Assembly: GCF_000469345.1 (NCBI RefSeq)
Contig: NZ_KI271185.1
Location: 5,058-68,919 of the forward strand
Length of the DNA stretch: 63,862 nucleotides
Direction: 5' to 3'
DNA from: Eubacterium ramulus ATCC 29099
Lineage (GTDB): Bacteria > Bacillota > Clostridia > Lachnospirales > Lachnospiraceae
Shown here: positions 1 through 8,155 of the stretch, in pieces
How positions within the stretch are numbered: the stretch's first letter is position 1
Layout: every line of letters starts with the position of its first letter
Translations under genes and position numbers: made by a program
Notes under the pieces: generated by a model
Told to the model about the DNA's origin: nothing
What the model saw: only the letters and a program-made list of their open reading frames with translations
Databases searched by the model: none

Positions 1-3000
1 CTGACCGTTCTGTACATACCACCAGCCATACTGGTTCTGTACAAGTCCGTTGTGTGTGAAATCAACTTTACCGTTTTCTACATACCACCAGCCGTACTCA
101 TTCTGAGCAAGTCCGGAGATACCGTAAGCAATTTCACCCTCAAGGTAGTAGTACCATGTACCATCTTCTGCCTGAGCAAGTCCTGTGTATGCAGGAGTCT
201 CATCCGGCTGATCAGATACTGTAATGTTCTCGTATGTTTTGCCGGCTTCCAGTTTGATTGCTTTGCCGTTTGCATCTTTTGCGGAACCGTATGTTACAGT
301 TGCGCCGTCTGCAATGGTCAGTTTTGTGATGATAGAGGTACCATCAGCTACCCATGTACCACCTTTTTCTACGTTTACAACTACATCGTTGCCGCCGTTG
401 TAGTAAGGTGTGTTCATTACATGACCGATCTGGTTGTAATCAGCTTCTTTGATCGATGTGTTCTGTGTCTTGCCGCCATCCGTTGTATGTTTGATGGTTG
501 TAGCACTGATTGCACCTGTTACGGAAGCGCCATCCTCGATGTTAACCGTCAGCTTGTTCGCTGCTCCGTAGTAACCGGATCCGTTGTAAATATTACCCTG
601 CAGATCTTTATCTGCGATGTTTAATACAGAAGTATTTGTTCTCTCAGATTTGTTTGCCTCACTCATCCAGCCTTCTGCCTCAGAATACTCAGCATCGCTG
701 AATACAGGACCTGCATATCCTTCCGGGAAGGAAATACCTTTTGCTGCTGCATCTTCGTTATCGATGATCTGGTAAACAACACCGTTCTCTGTTCCGTTGA
801 GTTCTTTCTCTGCCTGAGCATTTACATCTGTTGCTGCATTTACAGTAACGTCTGCACCAAGATTTACCGTAGAGTCTGCGCTCTTAATCAGGAATGCTGC
901 TGATTTTGTATTCATTGTTGTAGCATCGTTTACATTAACAGTAGCCTGCCCCCAGATATCTACACCGAAGTTTTCGGAATTGATAACGGTTTCTCTTGTC
1001 TCAGATGCTGTTACTTTATTGTAATCGATGATGGACTGTGTATTGTCTTTCCATACAGCTTTCTGTGTTGTGATCTCCTGCCCTTTTGTTGTAGCACCCA
1101 TTGTGATAGTATTGTTATCGCCGTTTGCTGCGATGGTCAGGTAAGTCGGTACGTCAAAGGTTGATCCAAGGAAATATTCCTGGGCGTTACCGATTGCATA
1201 TGTACCGTATCCACTTGCATCCTTGGATGTAGTATCCATAGTGATGTTACTGTTAATTGCATACAGATATGGATTGCTTCCGGAGTCTGTGGATAATGCG
1301 CCCCAGCTCTTAGCATATACATCAGAATCCTGAACGATCATAGTAGATCCTTTACCAAGCATATTGGTTGCACGGGAGTTTCCTACAACACCAAGTACCC
1401 ATGGCGGAGATACCATCTTAACTGTATCCGCTGTATTCTTAAATCCATCGTACAGTGTACCACCGTTTACAGAGATTTCCTGTGTTTTGGAATTGCCATC
1501 ACCCTTGATGAGAACATCACCACCGTTATCTACTGCTACAGCCGGTCTTGCTACACCATAAGTTGTGATGGATCCTCCATTGGAAAGATCAATATCTGTC
1601 TTATAAGTTGCATTTGTATTGGTTGTTCCACCCATCTGGCCGTTTGCATCAGCACCACCGCCAGTTGTTACAGAATCACCGTAAATATTAACTGCAGTAC
1701 CGTATCCAACGAAGTCGTTGACATCTGCACTACCGTCAGAGTTATTTTTGCCGTTTGCATTACCAACTACGATCACCGGATTATCCAGTGTTGCGTCTGC
1801 TTTGTTTACAACAACCGGGTTGAAGTTCTTTGATGTGGATGTTAATACCAGATCAGATAATGTGTTTCCTGTTAATTTACCACCAACACCCGCTGTTCCG
1901 ATTGCAGCACCGCTGTTCTCACCGATCTGGATACCTGTACGATAATCTGTGTAGGTATAGTTGCTGTTCCATACAGAACCGTAGCCTTCTTTATGGGATA
2001 ATGTGTAAACTTTTACTGCTTTTTTCGCTTTAACAGCTGTCTTTGCGTCGGAAAGTGAAAGTTCTTTATATCCGTTGCCGTCTTTCATTGTGAAAGTGAT
2101 GTTGCTGTCATATGCGATCTTGCTTCCGTCTGCTGTTGTAATCAGATTGCTGTTGCTGATACTCTTTACAGTTGTTCCGCTTGTTGCTGCAGTTACTGTG
2201 ATATTCTCATAAGTATTTCCTGCTTTCAGCTGAATTGCCTGTCCATCTGCGTCGACAGCTGTACCATATGCAACACTTGCACCATCTGCAATGGTCAGTT
2301 TTGTGATGATAGAGGTACCATCAGCTACCCATGTACCACCTTTTTCTACATTTACGATTACATCGTTAGAACCGTTGTAGGAAGGTTTATTCATTACATG
2401 ACCAATCTGATCATAATCAGCTTCTTTGATAGATGTATTCTGCGTCTTACCACCATCTGTTGTATGTTTGATGGTTGTTGCACTGATCGCACCTGTTATA
2501 GATGCACCATTTTTAATGTTGACTGTCAGTTCCTGACCATCCCCATAGTAACCAGATCCATTGTAGATGTTACCTTTCAGATCATCGTCAGAGATATTTA
2601 ATACAGATGTAGTTTTCTGAGCCGCTCCACCCGGTGCTCCATCCGGTGCTCCGCCTGGCTGTCCGTCCGGTGCTTCACCCATGTCTCCGCCTGGTGCTCC
2701 GCCCGGCTGCTGTCCACCCTGATCACCGGATGCTGTACTTGCTTCTAACCAGCCTTCTGCCTCAGAATACTCAGCGTCACTGAACACAGGTCCTGCATAG
2801 CCTTCCGGGAAGGAGATTCCGGCTGCTGCTGAATCTTCGTTATCAATGATCTGGTATACAACACCATAAGATGTTCCGTTTAATTTGCTCTCTGCTTTTG
2901 CATTTGCATCAATAGAAGCATCAATGGTTGCATCTTTGCTGATATTTACAACAGAAGATGCACTCTTGATCAGAAACGCTGCCGATGTTGTATGGAACTC

Positions 3001-4386
3001 TGTTGCATCATTTACATTAACAGTTGCCTGACCCCAGATATCTACACCAAAGTTCTCGGAGTTTACAACGGTTTCTCTTGTCTCAGATGCGGTAACTGTA
3101 CCATAGTCAATGATAGACTGTACATTGTCTTTCCATACTGCTTTCTGTGTTGTGATTTTCTGACCTTTCTTTGTAGCACCCAGTGTGATGTTGTTGTTAT
3201 CACCGTTTGCTGCAATCGTCAGGTAAGTCGGTACATTGAACGTAGATCCAAGGAAATATTCCTGTGCGTTACCAATTGCATATGTACCATAACCACTTGC
3301 ATCATCCGATGTAGTATCCATGCTGATGTTACTGTTGATGGCATACAGGAACGGATTGCTTCCGGAATCTGTGGATAATGCACCCCAGCTCTTAGCATAT
3401 ACGTCTGCATCCTGAACTACCATCGTAGATCCTTTGCCAAGCATGTTGGTTGCACGGGAGTTTCCTACAACTCCAAGTACCCATGGCGGTGATACCATTT
3501 TTACAGTATCTGCTGTATTTTTAAATCCATCGTAAAGAGTACCGCCGTTTACGGAGATTTCCTGTGTCTTGTCGTTTCCATCACCTTTGATGATAACGTC
3601 ACCACCATTGTCTACCGCTACTGCCGGTCTCGCTACACCATAAGTTGTAATGGAGCCGCCCTCTGTCATATCAATGATTGTTTTATATGTAGCATTTGTC
3701 TCTGTCGTTCCACCCATCTGGCCGTTTGCATCAGCACCACCGCCTGTTGTTACAGAATCACCGTAAATATTAACGGCTGTACCATAACCTACGAAGTCAT
3801 TAATGTCATTTCTTCCCTCAGAATTATCCTTGCCATCTGCATTACCTGCAACAATGGTTGCTCCTTTGATGGTTGCGTCAGATTTGTTGACTACGATCGG
3901 GTTAAAGTTTTTCGATGTGGAAACAAGGTTGAAATCCTCCAGCAATGTTCCTGTTAATTTACCACCAACGCCTTCGGTTCCGATTGCCACGTCACTGTCC
4001 TCACCGATCTGAACACCGGTACGGTAGTTTGTGTAATCATAACTCTCTGACCATACAGAACCATAGCCTTCTGCATGAGCTTTGGTGTAAACTTTTACTT
4101 CCTGTCCGTCCTTTACAGCAGTTTTTGCATCAGCAAGTGAAAGTTCGGAGTAACTTCCATCACTGTTTTTGGTTGTGAACGTTACACTGCTATCATAAGT
4201 TAATGACTTTCCATCATAAGTTTTGATGGTATTCTTACCAATGTAAGTTACACTGTTTGCAGCTTTTCCATCTGCGGCAAATGCCTGCGTTGACACTGCC
4301 GGAGCTGCCAGCATAATCGCCATTGCTACCGCGCTGACTGCGGATACTGCTTTTCGCATGAATTTTTTCATACTTCTGCTTTTCAT
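1..4386 (-). CDS. Large secreted repeat adhesin, C-terminus beyond window
   Basis: Open from an ATG at 4386 to the window edge, 1462 codons visible. A GGAGGAGGA ribosome site sits just upstream. The N-terminus is a signal peptide (MKSRSMKKFMRKA, hydrophobic core, AFA/AD cleavage). Two near-identical units of about 660-690 residues follow (about 45-740 and 741-1400), rich in Gly, Asn, Thr and Val in the style of beta-helix surface proteins. A Gly/Pro/Asp linker of about 37 residues (plus-strand 2625-2735) occurs only in unit one. The last visible residues are aromatic wall-binding-type repeats (GLAQNEYGWWYVENGKVDF), the same type as in the gene at 47873. I infer a wall-attached adhesin or matrix protein. 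Ligand and family are unknown. Confidence 0.85.
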   Translation of the reverse strand, partial: MKSRSMKKFMRKAVSAVSAVAMAIMLAAPAVSTQAFAADGKAANSVTYIGKNTIKTYDGKSLTYDSSVTFTTKNSDGSYSELSLADAKTAVKDGQEVKVYTKAHAEGYGSVWSESYDYTNYRTGVQIGEDSDVAIGTEGVGGKLTGTLLEDFNLVSTSKNFNPIVVNKSDATIKGATIVAGNADGKDNSEGRNDINDFVGYGTAVNIYGDSVTTGGGADANGQMGGTTETNATYKTIIDMTEGGSITTYGVARPAVAVDNGGDVIIKGDGNDKTQEISVNGGTLYDGFKNTADTVKMVSPPWVLGVVGNSRATNMLGKGSTMVVQDADVYAKSWGALSTDSGSNPFLYAINSNISMDTTSDDASGYGTYAIGNAQEYFLGSTFNVPTYLTIAANGDNNNITLGATKKGQKITTQKAVWKDNVQSIIDYGTVTASETRETVVNSENFGVDIWGQATVNVNDATEFHTTSAAFLIKSASSVVNISKDATIDASIDANAKAESKLNGTSYGVVYQIIDNEDSAAAGISFPEGYAGPVFSDAEYSEAEGWLEASTASGDQGGQQPGGAPGGDMGEAPDGQPGGAPDGAPGGAAQKTTSVLNISDDDLKGNIYNGSGYYGDGQELTVNIKNGASITGAISATTIKHTTDGGKTQNTSIKEADYDQIGHVMNKPSYNGSNDVIVNVEKGGTWVADGTSIITKLTIADGASVAYGTAVDADGQAIQLKAGNTYENITVTAATSGTTVKSISNSNLITTADGSKIAYDSNITFTMKDGNGYKELSLSDAKTAVKAKKAVKVYTLSHKEGYGSVWNSNYTYTDYRTGIQIGENSGAAIGTAGVGGKLTGNTLSDLVLTSTSKNFNPVVVNKADATLDNPVIVVGNANGKNNSDGSADVNDFVGYGTAVNIYGDSVTTGGGADANGQMGGTTNTNATYKTDIDLSNGGSITTYGVARPAVAVDNGGDVLIKGDGNSKTQEISVNGGTLYDGFKNTADTVKMVSPPWVLGVVGNSRATNMLGKGSTMIVQDSDVYAKSWGALSTDSGSNPYLYAINSNITMDTTSKDASGYGTYAIGNAQEYFLGSTFDVPTYLTIAANGDNNTITMGATTKGQEITTQKAVWKDNTQSIIDYNKVTASETRETVINSENFGVDIWGQATVNVNDATTMNTKSAAFLIKSADSTVNLGADVTVNAATDVNAQAEKELNGTENGVVYQIIDNEDAAAKGISFPEGYAGPVFSDAEYSEAEGWMSEANKSERTNTSVLNIADKDLQGNIYNGSGYYGAANKLTVNIEDGASVTGAISATTIKHTTDGGKTQNTSIKEADYNQIGHVMNTPYYNGGNDVVVNVEKGGTWVADGTSIITKLTIADGATVTYGSAKDANGKAIKLEAGKTYENITVSDQPDETPAYTGLAQAEDGTWYYYLEGEIAYGISGLAQNEYGWWYVENGKVDFTHNGLVQNQYGWWYVQNGQ
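180..4250 (-). repeat. Two tandem gene-internal repeats of about 2 kb
   Basis: The DNA near 311 recurs at 2288 (offset 1977). The DNA near 1211 recurs at 3293 (offset 2082). The change in offset is explained by a Gly/Pro linker present in only one unit. Long stretches match at the nucleotide level, so the duplication is recent or kept uniform by recombination. It would favour copy-number change. Confidence 0.85.
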
Positions 4387-4441
4387 ATTTTCCTCCTCCA
4401 CTTCTCTAGTGATTAACTGGTGCATTCATCATACATGTTAT

Positions 4442-4559
4442 AGAACGAGTAGACAATGAAACTTTTTGGGATAAAAGTACCATTTTTTGTGTTTTTTCAC
4501 ATTTTAAACACATTTTTTATCCTTTTGTTTCTTTTCTAAATAGTTTGTCTACCCGTTCT
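4442..4559. repeat. 15-bp inverted repeat spanning the intergenic region
   Basis: AGAACGAGTAGACAA at 4442-4456 is the reverse complement, with one mismatch, of 4545-4559. The pair encloses the AT-rich stretch upstream of the adhesin and downstream of the lipoprotein gene. It could be paired operator sites or ends of a small palindromic insertion. I see no coding content inside. Confidence 0.55.
4461..4478 (-). promoter_or_regulatory. Palindrome ACTTTT-N6-AAAAGT upstream of adhesin
   Basis: An 18-bp palindrome followed on the plus strand by ACCATTTTTT. The same palindrome and flank occur at 5514-5531 upstream of the neighbouring lipoprotein gene. It lies about 75-92 bp upstream of the adhesin start. 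A shared operator for two surface genes is an inference. Confidence 0.45.
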
Positions 4560-4564
4560 TCCAT

Positions 4565-5383
4565 TTACAAATCCATCGGAATCAGTGTCGCGATTGTCGT
4601 GCCATCTCCGGACAATTCCAGATTTCCGCCATTTTCTGCATATTCATAGCTGAATTCACGTTCAAAGGCATTTAAAGTCACTTTGTTTCCATCCAGGCTA
4701 TAATTTTCTTCCAGAATCAGATAAAAACTTCCATCTGCATGAAACTCATAACGGTATACATCAGAACCATACACTGTATAAATCCCCTCAAACGGTTCCA
4801 TTGCAGCAATCCCATCTGTTCCATCCATTAGATTCATTGCCACCTGCGTCTCTGCCTCTTTTCCGGAATAGGTGGTCCGGATCATCAGCTGACCATCTTC
4901 TTCATCAATAATGTAATTCGTAGGATTCTCCTGCACATCAAATTGCATGGATATCATATCCTCATCCGTACCATCCGTGCTGGCATCATGGGAAAAAGAA
5001 TAGGTTCCCTTCTGCACGTAATAACAGGTACCCTCACCGTCAAAATAATAAAAAACACCATCCGCATCCTTCAGTCGGTATCGCCCGTAAGGCTGCTCCA
5101 AGCTGCCGGCCGCCGCATTTGCTCTCGTCTCATAAGAAGCATCATGTATATAACCTTCTGCATCTGCTCCGGTCAGATCGTGAGAAGGTTCTTTCTCCTC
5201 TTCCTGATCCGCAGGTGCATCAGTTTGACTATTATCTGCTTTCTGTGTAGTCTCTGCAGGAGAAGATTCCTCCGCTGCTACAGAACTGTCTGCATGCTGA
5301 TTTCCGTTTGAAGCACCGCATCCTGTCACACTCAATACCATGCTCAGTACCACTATACTGAGTACATATTTAAATTTACTCAT
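4565..5383 (-). CDS. Putative lipoprotein, 272 aa
   Basis: The ATG at 5383 has an AAGGAGG site upstream. The N-terminus is a lipoprotein signal with a lipobox ending LSVTGC, so the mature protein should be anchored to the outer face of the membrane through Cys22. A Ser/Glu/Asp/Thr-rich linker follows (about 24-70). The C-terminal 190 residues have alternating aromatic and charged beta-rich sequence in two similar-looking halves (GRYRLKDADGVFYYFDGEG; GIYTVYGSDVYRYEFHADG). I do not recognise a named family. The gene is in line with the adhesin and shares its upstream palindrome, so co-regulation is plausible. Confidence 0.75.
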   Translation of the reverse strand: MSKFKYVLSIVVLSMVLSVTGCGASNGNQHADSSVAAEESSPAETTQKADNSQTDAPADQEEEKEPSHDLTGADAEGYIHDASYETRANAAAGSLEQPYGRYRLKDADGVFYYFDGEGTCYYVQKGTYSFSHDASTDGTDEDMISMQFDVQENPTNYIIDEEDGQLMIRTTYSGKEAETQVAMNLMDGTDGIAAMEPFEGIYTVYGSDVYRYEFHADGSFYLILEENYSLDGNKVTLNAFEREFSYEYAENGGNLELSGDGTTIATLIPMDL

Positions 5384-5513
5384 TTCCCTGTTCCTCCTTT
5401 ATTCGCATTCTGTTTTCAGATCCTTCTGCCCTAACCGTTTCTTCCGAAAATGTCATTCCAATTCCACTTCACCTGATGCCATTTTCTCACACTTCTCTCC
5501 TTCCCTAAAGGCA

Positions 5514-5531
5514 ACTTTTTTAGAAAAAAGT
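5514..5531 (-). promoter_or_regulatory. Palindrome ACTTTT-N6-AAAAGT upstream of lipoprotein
   Basis: Second copy of the 18-bp palindrome, again followed on the plus strand by ACCATTTTTT. It lies about 130-148 bp upstream of the lipoprotein start. The spacer bases differ between copies (TGGGAT and TTAGAA) while the arms and right flank are kept, which is the pattern expected of a binding site. Confidence 0.45.
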
Positions 5532-5569
5532 ACCATTTTTTTTGATATCTGCGCTGAGAAAAAGAAAAA

Positions 5570-5660
5570 ATCGAATAGGAGGGGATTTAATAAATCCCCG
5601 ACCTCTCACACCATCGTGCGTACCGTTCGGTTCACGCGGTTCAATCAACTTAACAAGTAA
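5570..5660 (-). mobile_element. Group II intron 3' remnant (domain V/VI-like)
   Basis: Read on the minus strand this has the look of a bacterial group II intron end: a domain-V-like hairpin (AACCGCGTGAACC-GAAC-GGT), then GTGTGAGAGGTCGGGG, a hairpin with perfect 8-9 bp arms (GGGGATTT/AAATCCCC), and the terminal CCTCCTATTCGAT resembling the usual CCTACTCGAT end. No reverse transcriptase gene is present. Domain V pairing is imperfect, so this is probably a dead fragment. Confidence 0.5.
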
Positions 5661-5924
5661 CACTCCTTTCGGCGTAGTAATCTAACATTGAGACTAATCC
5701 AAATTGAGTTATCCCCACTTGCTTTTTTTACATAATACACGCCCCCTTCCTATCTTTTCTTTCTCTTTCATAACAAATCGCTTTGTATTCTTTATGTACT
5801 CGGCGAAGAATATAGGAAATTGTGAAAATATATGGAAAAATTTTCCAAAAAATTCAGTCGTTTCACATTTGATATTCCTTGTGGGAAAATGTGGAAAGTT
5901 TTGTGTAAAAACACGTTTTTCAGA
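5661..5924. other. Non-coding AT-rich stretch
   Basis: About 260 bases between the intron remnant and the terminators after the tRNA operon. No credible reading frame with a ribosome site, and no convincing promoter. Confidence 0.5.
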
Positions 5925-5962
5925 AAAGAAAAAACCAGCAAACCCTTGAGTTTACTGGCTTT
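5925..5962 (-). terminator. Rho-independent terminator (distal)
   Basis: The stem CCAGTAAAC/GTTTGCTGG is followed on the minus strand by TTTTTTCTTTT. It is the second terminator after the tRNA operon and closes the structured module at 5971-6057. Confidence 0.75.
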
Positions 5963-5970
5963 AAGTGAGC

Positions 5971-6057
5971 GTGCCGGGGCGCTAGAGGTCTGGGAGACCT
6001 CTGTTTAGCGCCGACCGTAGCGGAGCGTAGACCGAACCTTGGTTCGAACCTCGGCAC
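5971..6057 (-). other. Structured 87-nt module between two terminators
   Basis: The ends GTGCCGAGG and CCCCGGCAC can pair (one mismatch). Inside is a strong long hairpin at 5978-6012: GGCGCTA and GAGGTCT pair with AGACCTC and TAGCGCC around GGG. A CGAACC/GGTTCG hairpin lies near 6032-6050. The left edge, GTGAGCGTGCCGGGG, copies the 3' end of the adjacent tRNA-Lys exactly, and GGTTCGAACC resembles a T-arm. It may be a rearranged tRNA fragment or an inserted palindromic element. Confidence 0.5.
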
Positions 6058-6083
6058 AAAAAAAGAACGCTACTGCGTTCTTT
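6058..6083 (-). terminator. tRNA operon terminator
   Basis: The hairpin AAAGAACGC/GCGTTCTTT with an AGTA loop is followed by a run of seven T on the minus strand, right after tRNA-Lys. Confidence 0.85.
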
Positions 6084-6088
6084 AAGAG

Positions 6089-6161
6089 TGAGCGTGCCGG
6101 GGTTCGAACCCGGGACAACTTGATTAAAAGTCAAGTGCTCTACCAACTGAGCTACACACCC
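6089..6161 (-). tRNA. tRNA-Lys (anticodon TTT)
   Basis: Full cloverleaf: acceptor GGGTGTG/CACGCTC (two G-U pairs), D-arm GCTC/GAGC, anticodon stem CTTGA with loop CTTTTAA, T-arm CCGGG-TTCGAAC-CCCGG, discriminator A. CCA is not encoded. Last tRNA of the operon. Confidence 0.93.
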
Positions 6162-6177
6162 ATATGAATTTATTGAA

Positions 6178-6249
6178 CTGGGCTAGCTGGATTCGAACCA
6201 GCGAATGCAGCAGTCAAAGTGCTGTGCCTTACCGCTTGGCGATAGCCCA
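6178..6249 (-). tRNA. tRNA-Gln (anticodon TTG)
   Basis: Acceptor TGGGCTA/TAGCCCA, discriminator G, anticodon loop CTTTGAC, T-loop TTCGAAT. It closely resembles known Firmicute tRNA-Gln. CCA is not encoded. Confidence 0.93.
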
Positions 6250-6279
6250 TTATTTACAACCAAGCAGGAGTGATTTTAA

Positions 6280-6353
6280 GGTGGATAAAGGGATTCGAAC
6301 CCTTGGCCTCCAGAGCCACAATCTGGCGCGCTAACCAACTGCGCTATACCCAC
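6280..6353 (-). tRNA. tRNA-His (anticodon GTG)
   Basis: Acceptor GTGGGTA/TATCCAC with discriminator C and an extra G at 6354 that can serve as G-1. Anticodon stem CCAGA/TCTGG with loop TTGTGGC. Confidence 0.93.
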
Positions 6354-6395
6354 CATGTCCAAATTTCTTTGGGTATCAGGCAAAACTCCTGACAA

Positions 6396-6469
<74 letters not shown>

Positions 6470-6496
6470 ACATTGTTATGAGATTTTTCATAACAG

Positions 6497-6567
6497 AGCG
6501 GGTGATGGGAATCGAACCCACGTATCCAGCTTGGAAGGCTGGTGTTCTACCATTGAACTACACCCGC
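6497..6567 (-). tRNA. tRNA-Gly (anticodon TCC)
   Basis: Acceptor GCGGGTG/CACCCGC (71 nt, short D-loop), anticodon loop CTTCCAA, discriminator T as usual for tRNA-Gly. Confidence 0.93.
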
Positions 6568-6574
6568 ATATAAG

Positions 6575-6649
6575 TCGGGGTGACAGGATTCGAACCTGCG
6601 ACCTCCTGGTCCCAAACCAGGCGCTCTAGCCAAGCTGAGCCACACCCCG
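6575..6649 (-). tRNA. tRNA-Pro (anticodon TGG)
   Basis: Acceptor CGGGGTG/CACCCCG, anticodon stem CCTGG/CCAGG with loop TTTGGGA, discriminator A. First gene of the six-tRNA operon. Confidence 0.93.
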
Positions 6650-6696
6650 TATTTTTCTTTCGCATCCGCTTCTGTATTACCCGCGACGCAAGAATT

Positions 6697-6725
6697 ATTA
6701 TATGGCAAACATCGTATTTTGTCAA
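6697..6725 (-). promoter_or_regulatory. Consensus promoter of the tRNA operon
   Basis: TTGACA (6720-6725) and TATAAT (6697-6702) on the minus strand with a 17-bp spacer, a perfect sigma-A consensus placed about 48 bp before tRNA-Pro. Confidence 0.9.
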
Positions 6726-6762
6726 CAACTTTTTTTATTTTTTTTTTAAAACTTTTTTCACA

Positions 6763-6794
6763 CCCACAAAGCCTTTATTTTGCGGCTTTGCGGG
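6763..6794. repeat. Intergenic inverted repeat
   Basis: CCCACAAAGCC at 6763-6773 pairs with GGCTTTGCGGG at 6784-6794. The T-rich side lies on the plus strand, where no gene precedes it, so I do not call it a terminator. Confidence 0.45.
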
Positions 6795-6893
6795 TATTTT
6801 AGACATATAAAAATCAAAGTATTTCAAAAAAATTTACAAAACTCAAGTTAATAATTATCGTTTTTGACAGTATCTATGGACCAATATTATCTG

Positions 6894-7379
6894 CTATTCA
6901 TCCAGATAACGGATCTCGAATGTCGGCTTTTTCCCGTTTTCTTTTTCCATAACAATATAAGAACGCTGCCGCCCTTTTTGTCGCGGATAAGACAGGCTTC
7001 CCGGATTCAGCAAGATAAGATCCTCATCTTCCTCTAACATCGGCCGATGAGTATGTCCAAACATCACTGCATCCACGCCCCGTTCAAGTCCCTCTTCCCA
7101 AATACGCTGATACCCCATGGATACACCATACATATGACCATGCGTGATCAATGCGCGGAAATCATCGATAAATACGATTTTTTCATCCGGCAGATCAGAA
7201 AAGAAGTCATTGTTTCCGGAAACAATATCAATCGGACATTCTGCTAAATCAGCAATATAATCTTCGTATCCTTCTGCATCACCCAGATGGATCAGCCGCT
7301 GAAACGGAAATTCCCGCTGGATAGCCTCCTCAATCCCTGCATGTCTTCCATGTGTATCACTCACAATCAAAACTTTCAT
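6894..7379 (-). CDS. YfcE/MJ0936-type metallophosphoesterase
   Basis: 161 aa, normal for this family. The metal-binding motifs appear in order: DTH (res 8-10, with Asp8 and His10), GDAEGYED, GNNDFF, HGHMYG and GHTHRP. These define a compact two-metal calcineurin-like phosphodiesterase with no extra domain. Natural substrates are usually unknown. It follows rdgB on the same strand with 84 nt between, an arrangement seen often in Firmicutes, so both probably share a transcript. The intergenic hairpin at 7415-7437 could modulate read-through. Confidence 0.9.
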   Translation of the reverse strand: MKVLIVSDTHGRHAGIEEAIQREFPFQRLIHLGDAEGYEDYIADLAECPIDIVSGNNDFFSDLPDEKIVFIDDFRALITHGHMYGVSMGYQRIWEEGLERGVDAVMFGHTHRPMLEEDEDLILLNPGSLSYPRQKGRQRSYIVMEKENGKKPTFEIRYLDE

Positions 7380-7414
7380 ATATGCTCCATTCTACAACTT
7401 TTGCTCAATCTATT

Positions 7415-7437
7415 CAAGAATGCCCTCGGCATTCTTG
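7415..7437. repeat. Hairpin between rdgB and phosphoesterase
   Basis: A perfect 10-bp palindromic stem CAAGAATGCC/GGCATTCTTG with a CTC loop. No T-run follows on the minus strand, so it is a processing or stability hairpin at most. Confidence 0.5.
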
Positions 7438-7463
7438 TTGCTCACCATCTGCAAAGGGGAGAG

Positions 7464-8072
7464 TCATCTCACATCTGATATATACTGCTTTAATTCCTCA
7501 CGCATCGCCCGAAGAGCGTTACCACGATGACTTCTTGCATTTTTCTCTTCCGGTGATAATTCCGCTGTAGAGCAGTTCAGATCCGGTACATAAAAAATCG
7601 GATCATAGCCAAATCCATTTTCTCCCGCCGGTTTATCTCCGATATACCCTTCAATGGTTCCACGTACTACAATCGGCTCATGTCCCGGAACAACAGCTGC
7701 AATGGCACAGACAAAACGTGCGGTACGTTTTTCCCTCGGTACGCCTTGCAGGCGATCCAGAAGCATCTGATTCTTAATGTCATAAGAAGTATCTTCCCCT
7801 GCATAGCGAGCGGAATAGATGCCCGGCTCTTTGTTCAAATAATCAATCTCCAGTCCGGAATCATCCGCCAGTACAATATCATTGCACTGTGCTGCCACTG
7901 CTTTTGCTTTGATCAATGCATTTTCTTCAAAGGTTGTTCCATCTTCCACGATATCCAGATCAATGCCGGCTTCTTTCATAGAAAGGATTTCCCAGCCAAG
8001 ATCTCCCAGAATTTCATGGATTTCACGTATCTTATTTTTATTTCCTGTTGCAAATATAATTCTCTGTTTCAT
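7464..8072 (-). CDS. rdgB: XTP/dITP pyrophosphatase (RdgB/HAM1)
   Basis: Hydrolyses non-canonical purine triphosphates (XTP, dITP, ITP) to monophosphates, keeping them out of DNA and RNA. Family motifs: ATGNKNKIREI at the N-terminus, TFEENALIKAKA, LADDSGLEID, the GIYSARYAGE loop, and GENGFGYDPIF near the C-terminus. I start at the ATG at 8072 (MKQRIIF), the usual family N-terminus, with GAAGGA eight bases upstream; an upstream ATG at 8111 would add 13 unusual basic residues. The protein is 202 aa, the usual length. Confidence 0.93.
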   Translation of the reverse strand: MKQRIIFATGNKNKIREIHEILGDLGWEILSMKEAGIDLDIVEDGTTFEENALIKAKAVAAQCNDIVLADDSGLEIDYLNKEPGIYSARYAGEDTSYDIKNQMLLDRLQGVPREKRTARFVCAIAAVVPGHEPIVVRGTIEGYIGDKPAGENGFGYDPIFYVPDLNCSTAELSPEEKNARSHRGNALRAMREELKQYISDVR

Positions 8073-8155
8073 TCTGCCTGTCCTTCTTTTCTGTCGTAAC
8101 TTCTGTATCATGCCGTGTTCATCCCTTTTTCCACACGCAAAAAAGCAATTATTTT

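Noticed and set aside
52-624. Plus-strand reading frames across 1-4386
   Set aside because: They are antisense to one continuous minus-strand gene with signal peptide and ribosome site; their Cys/Phe-rich composition is typical of shadow frames.
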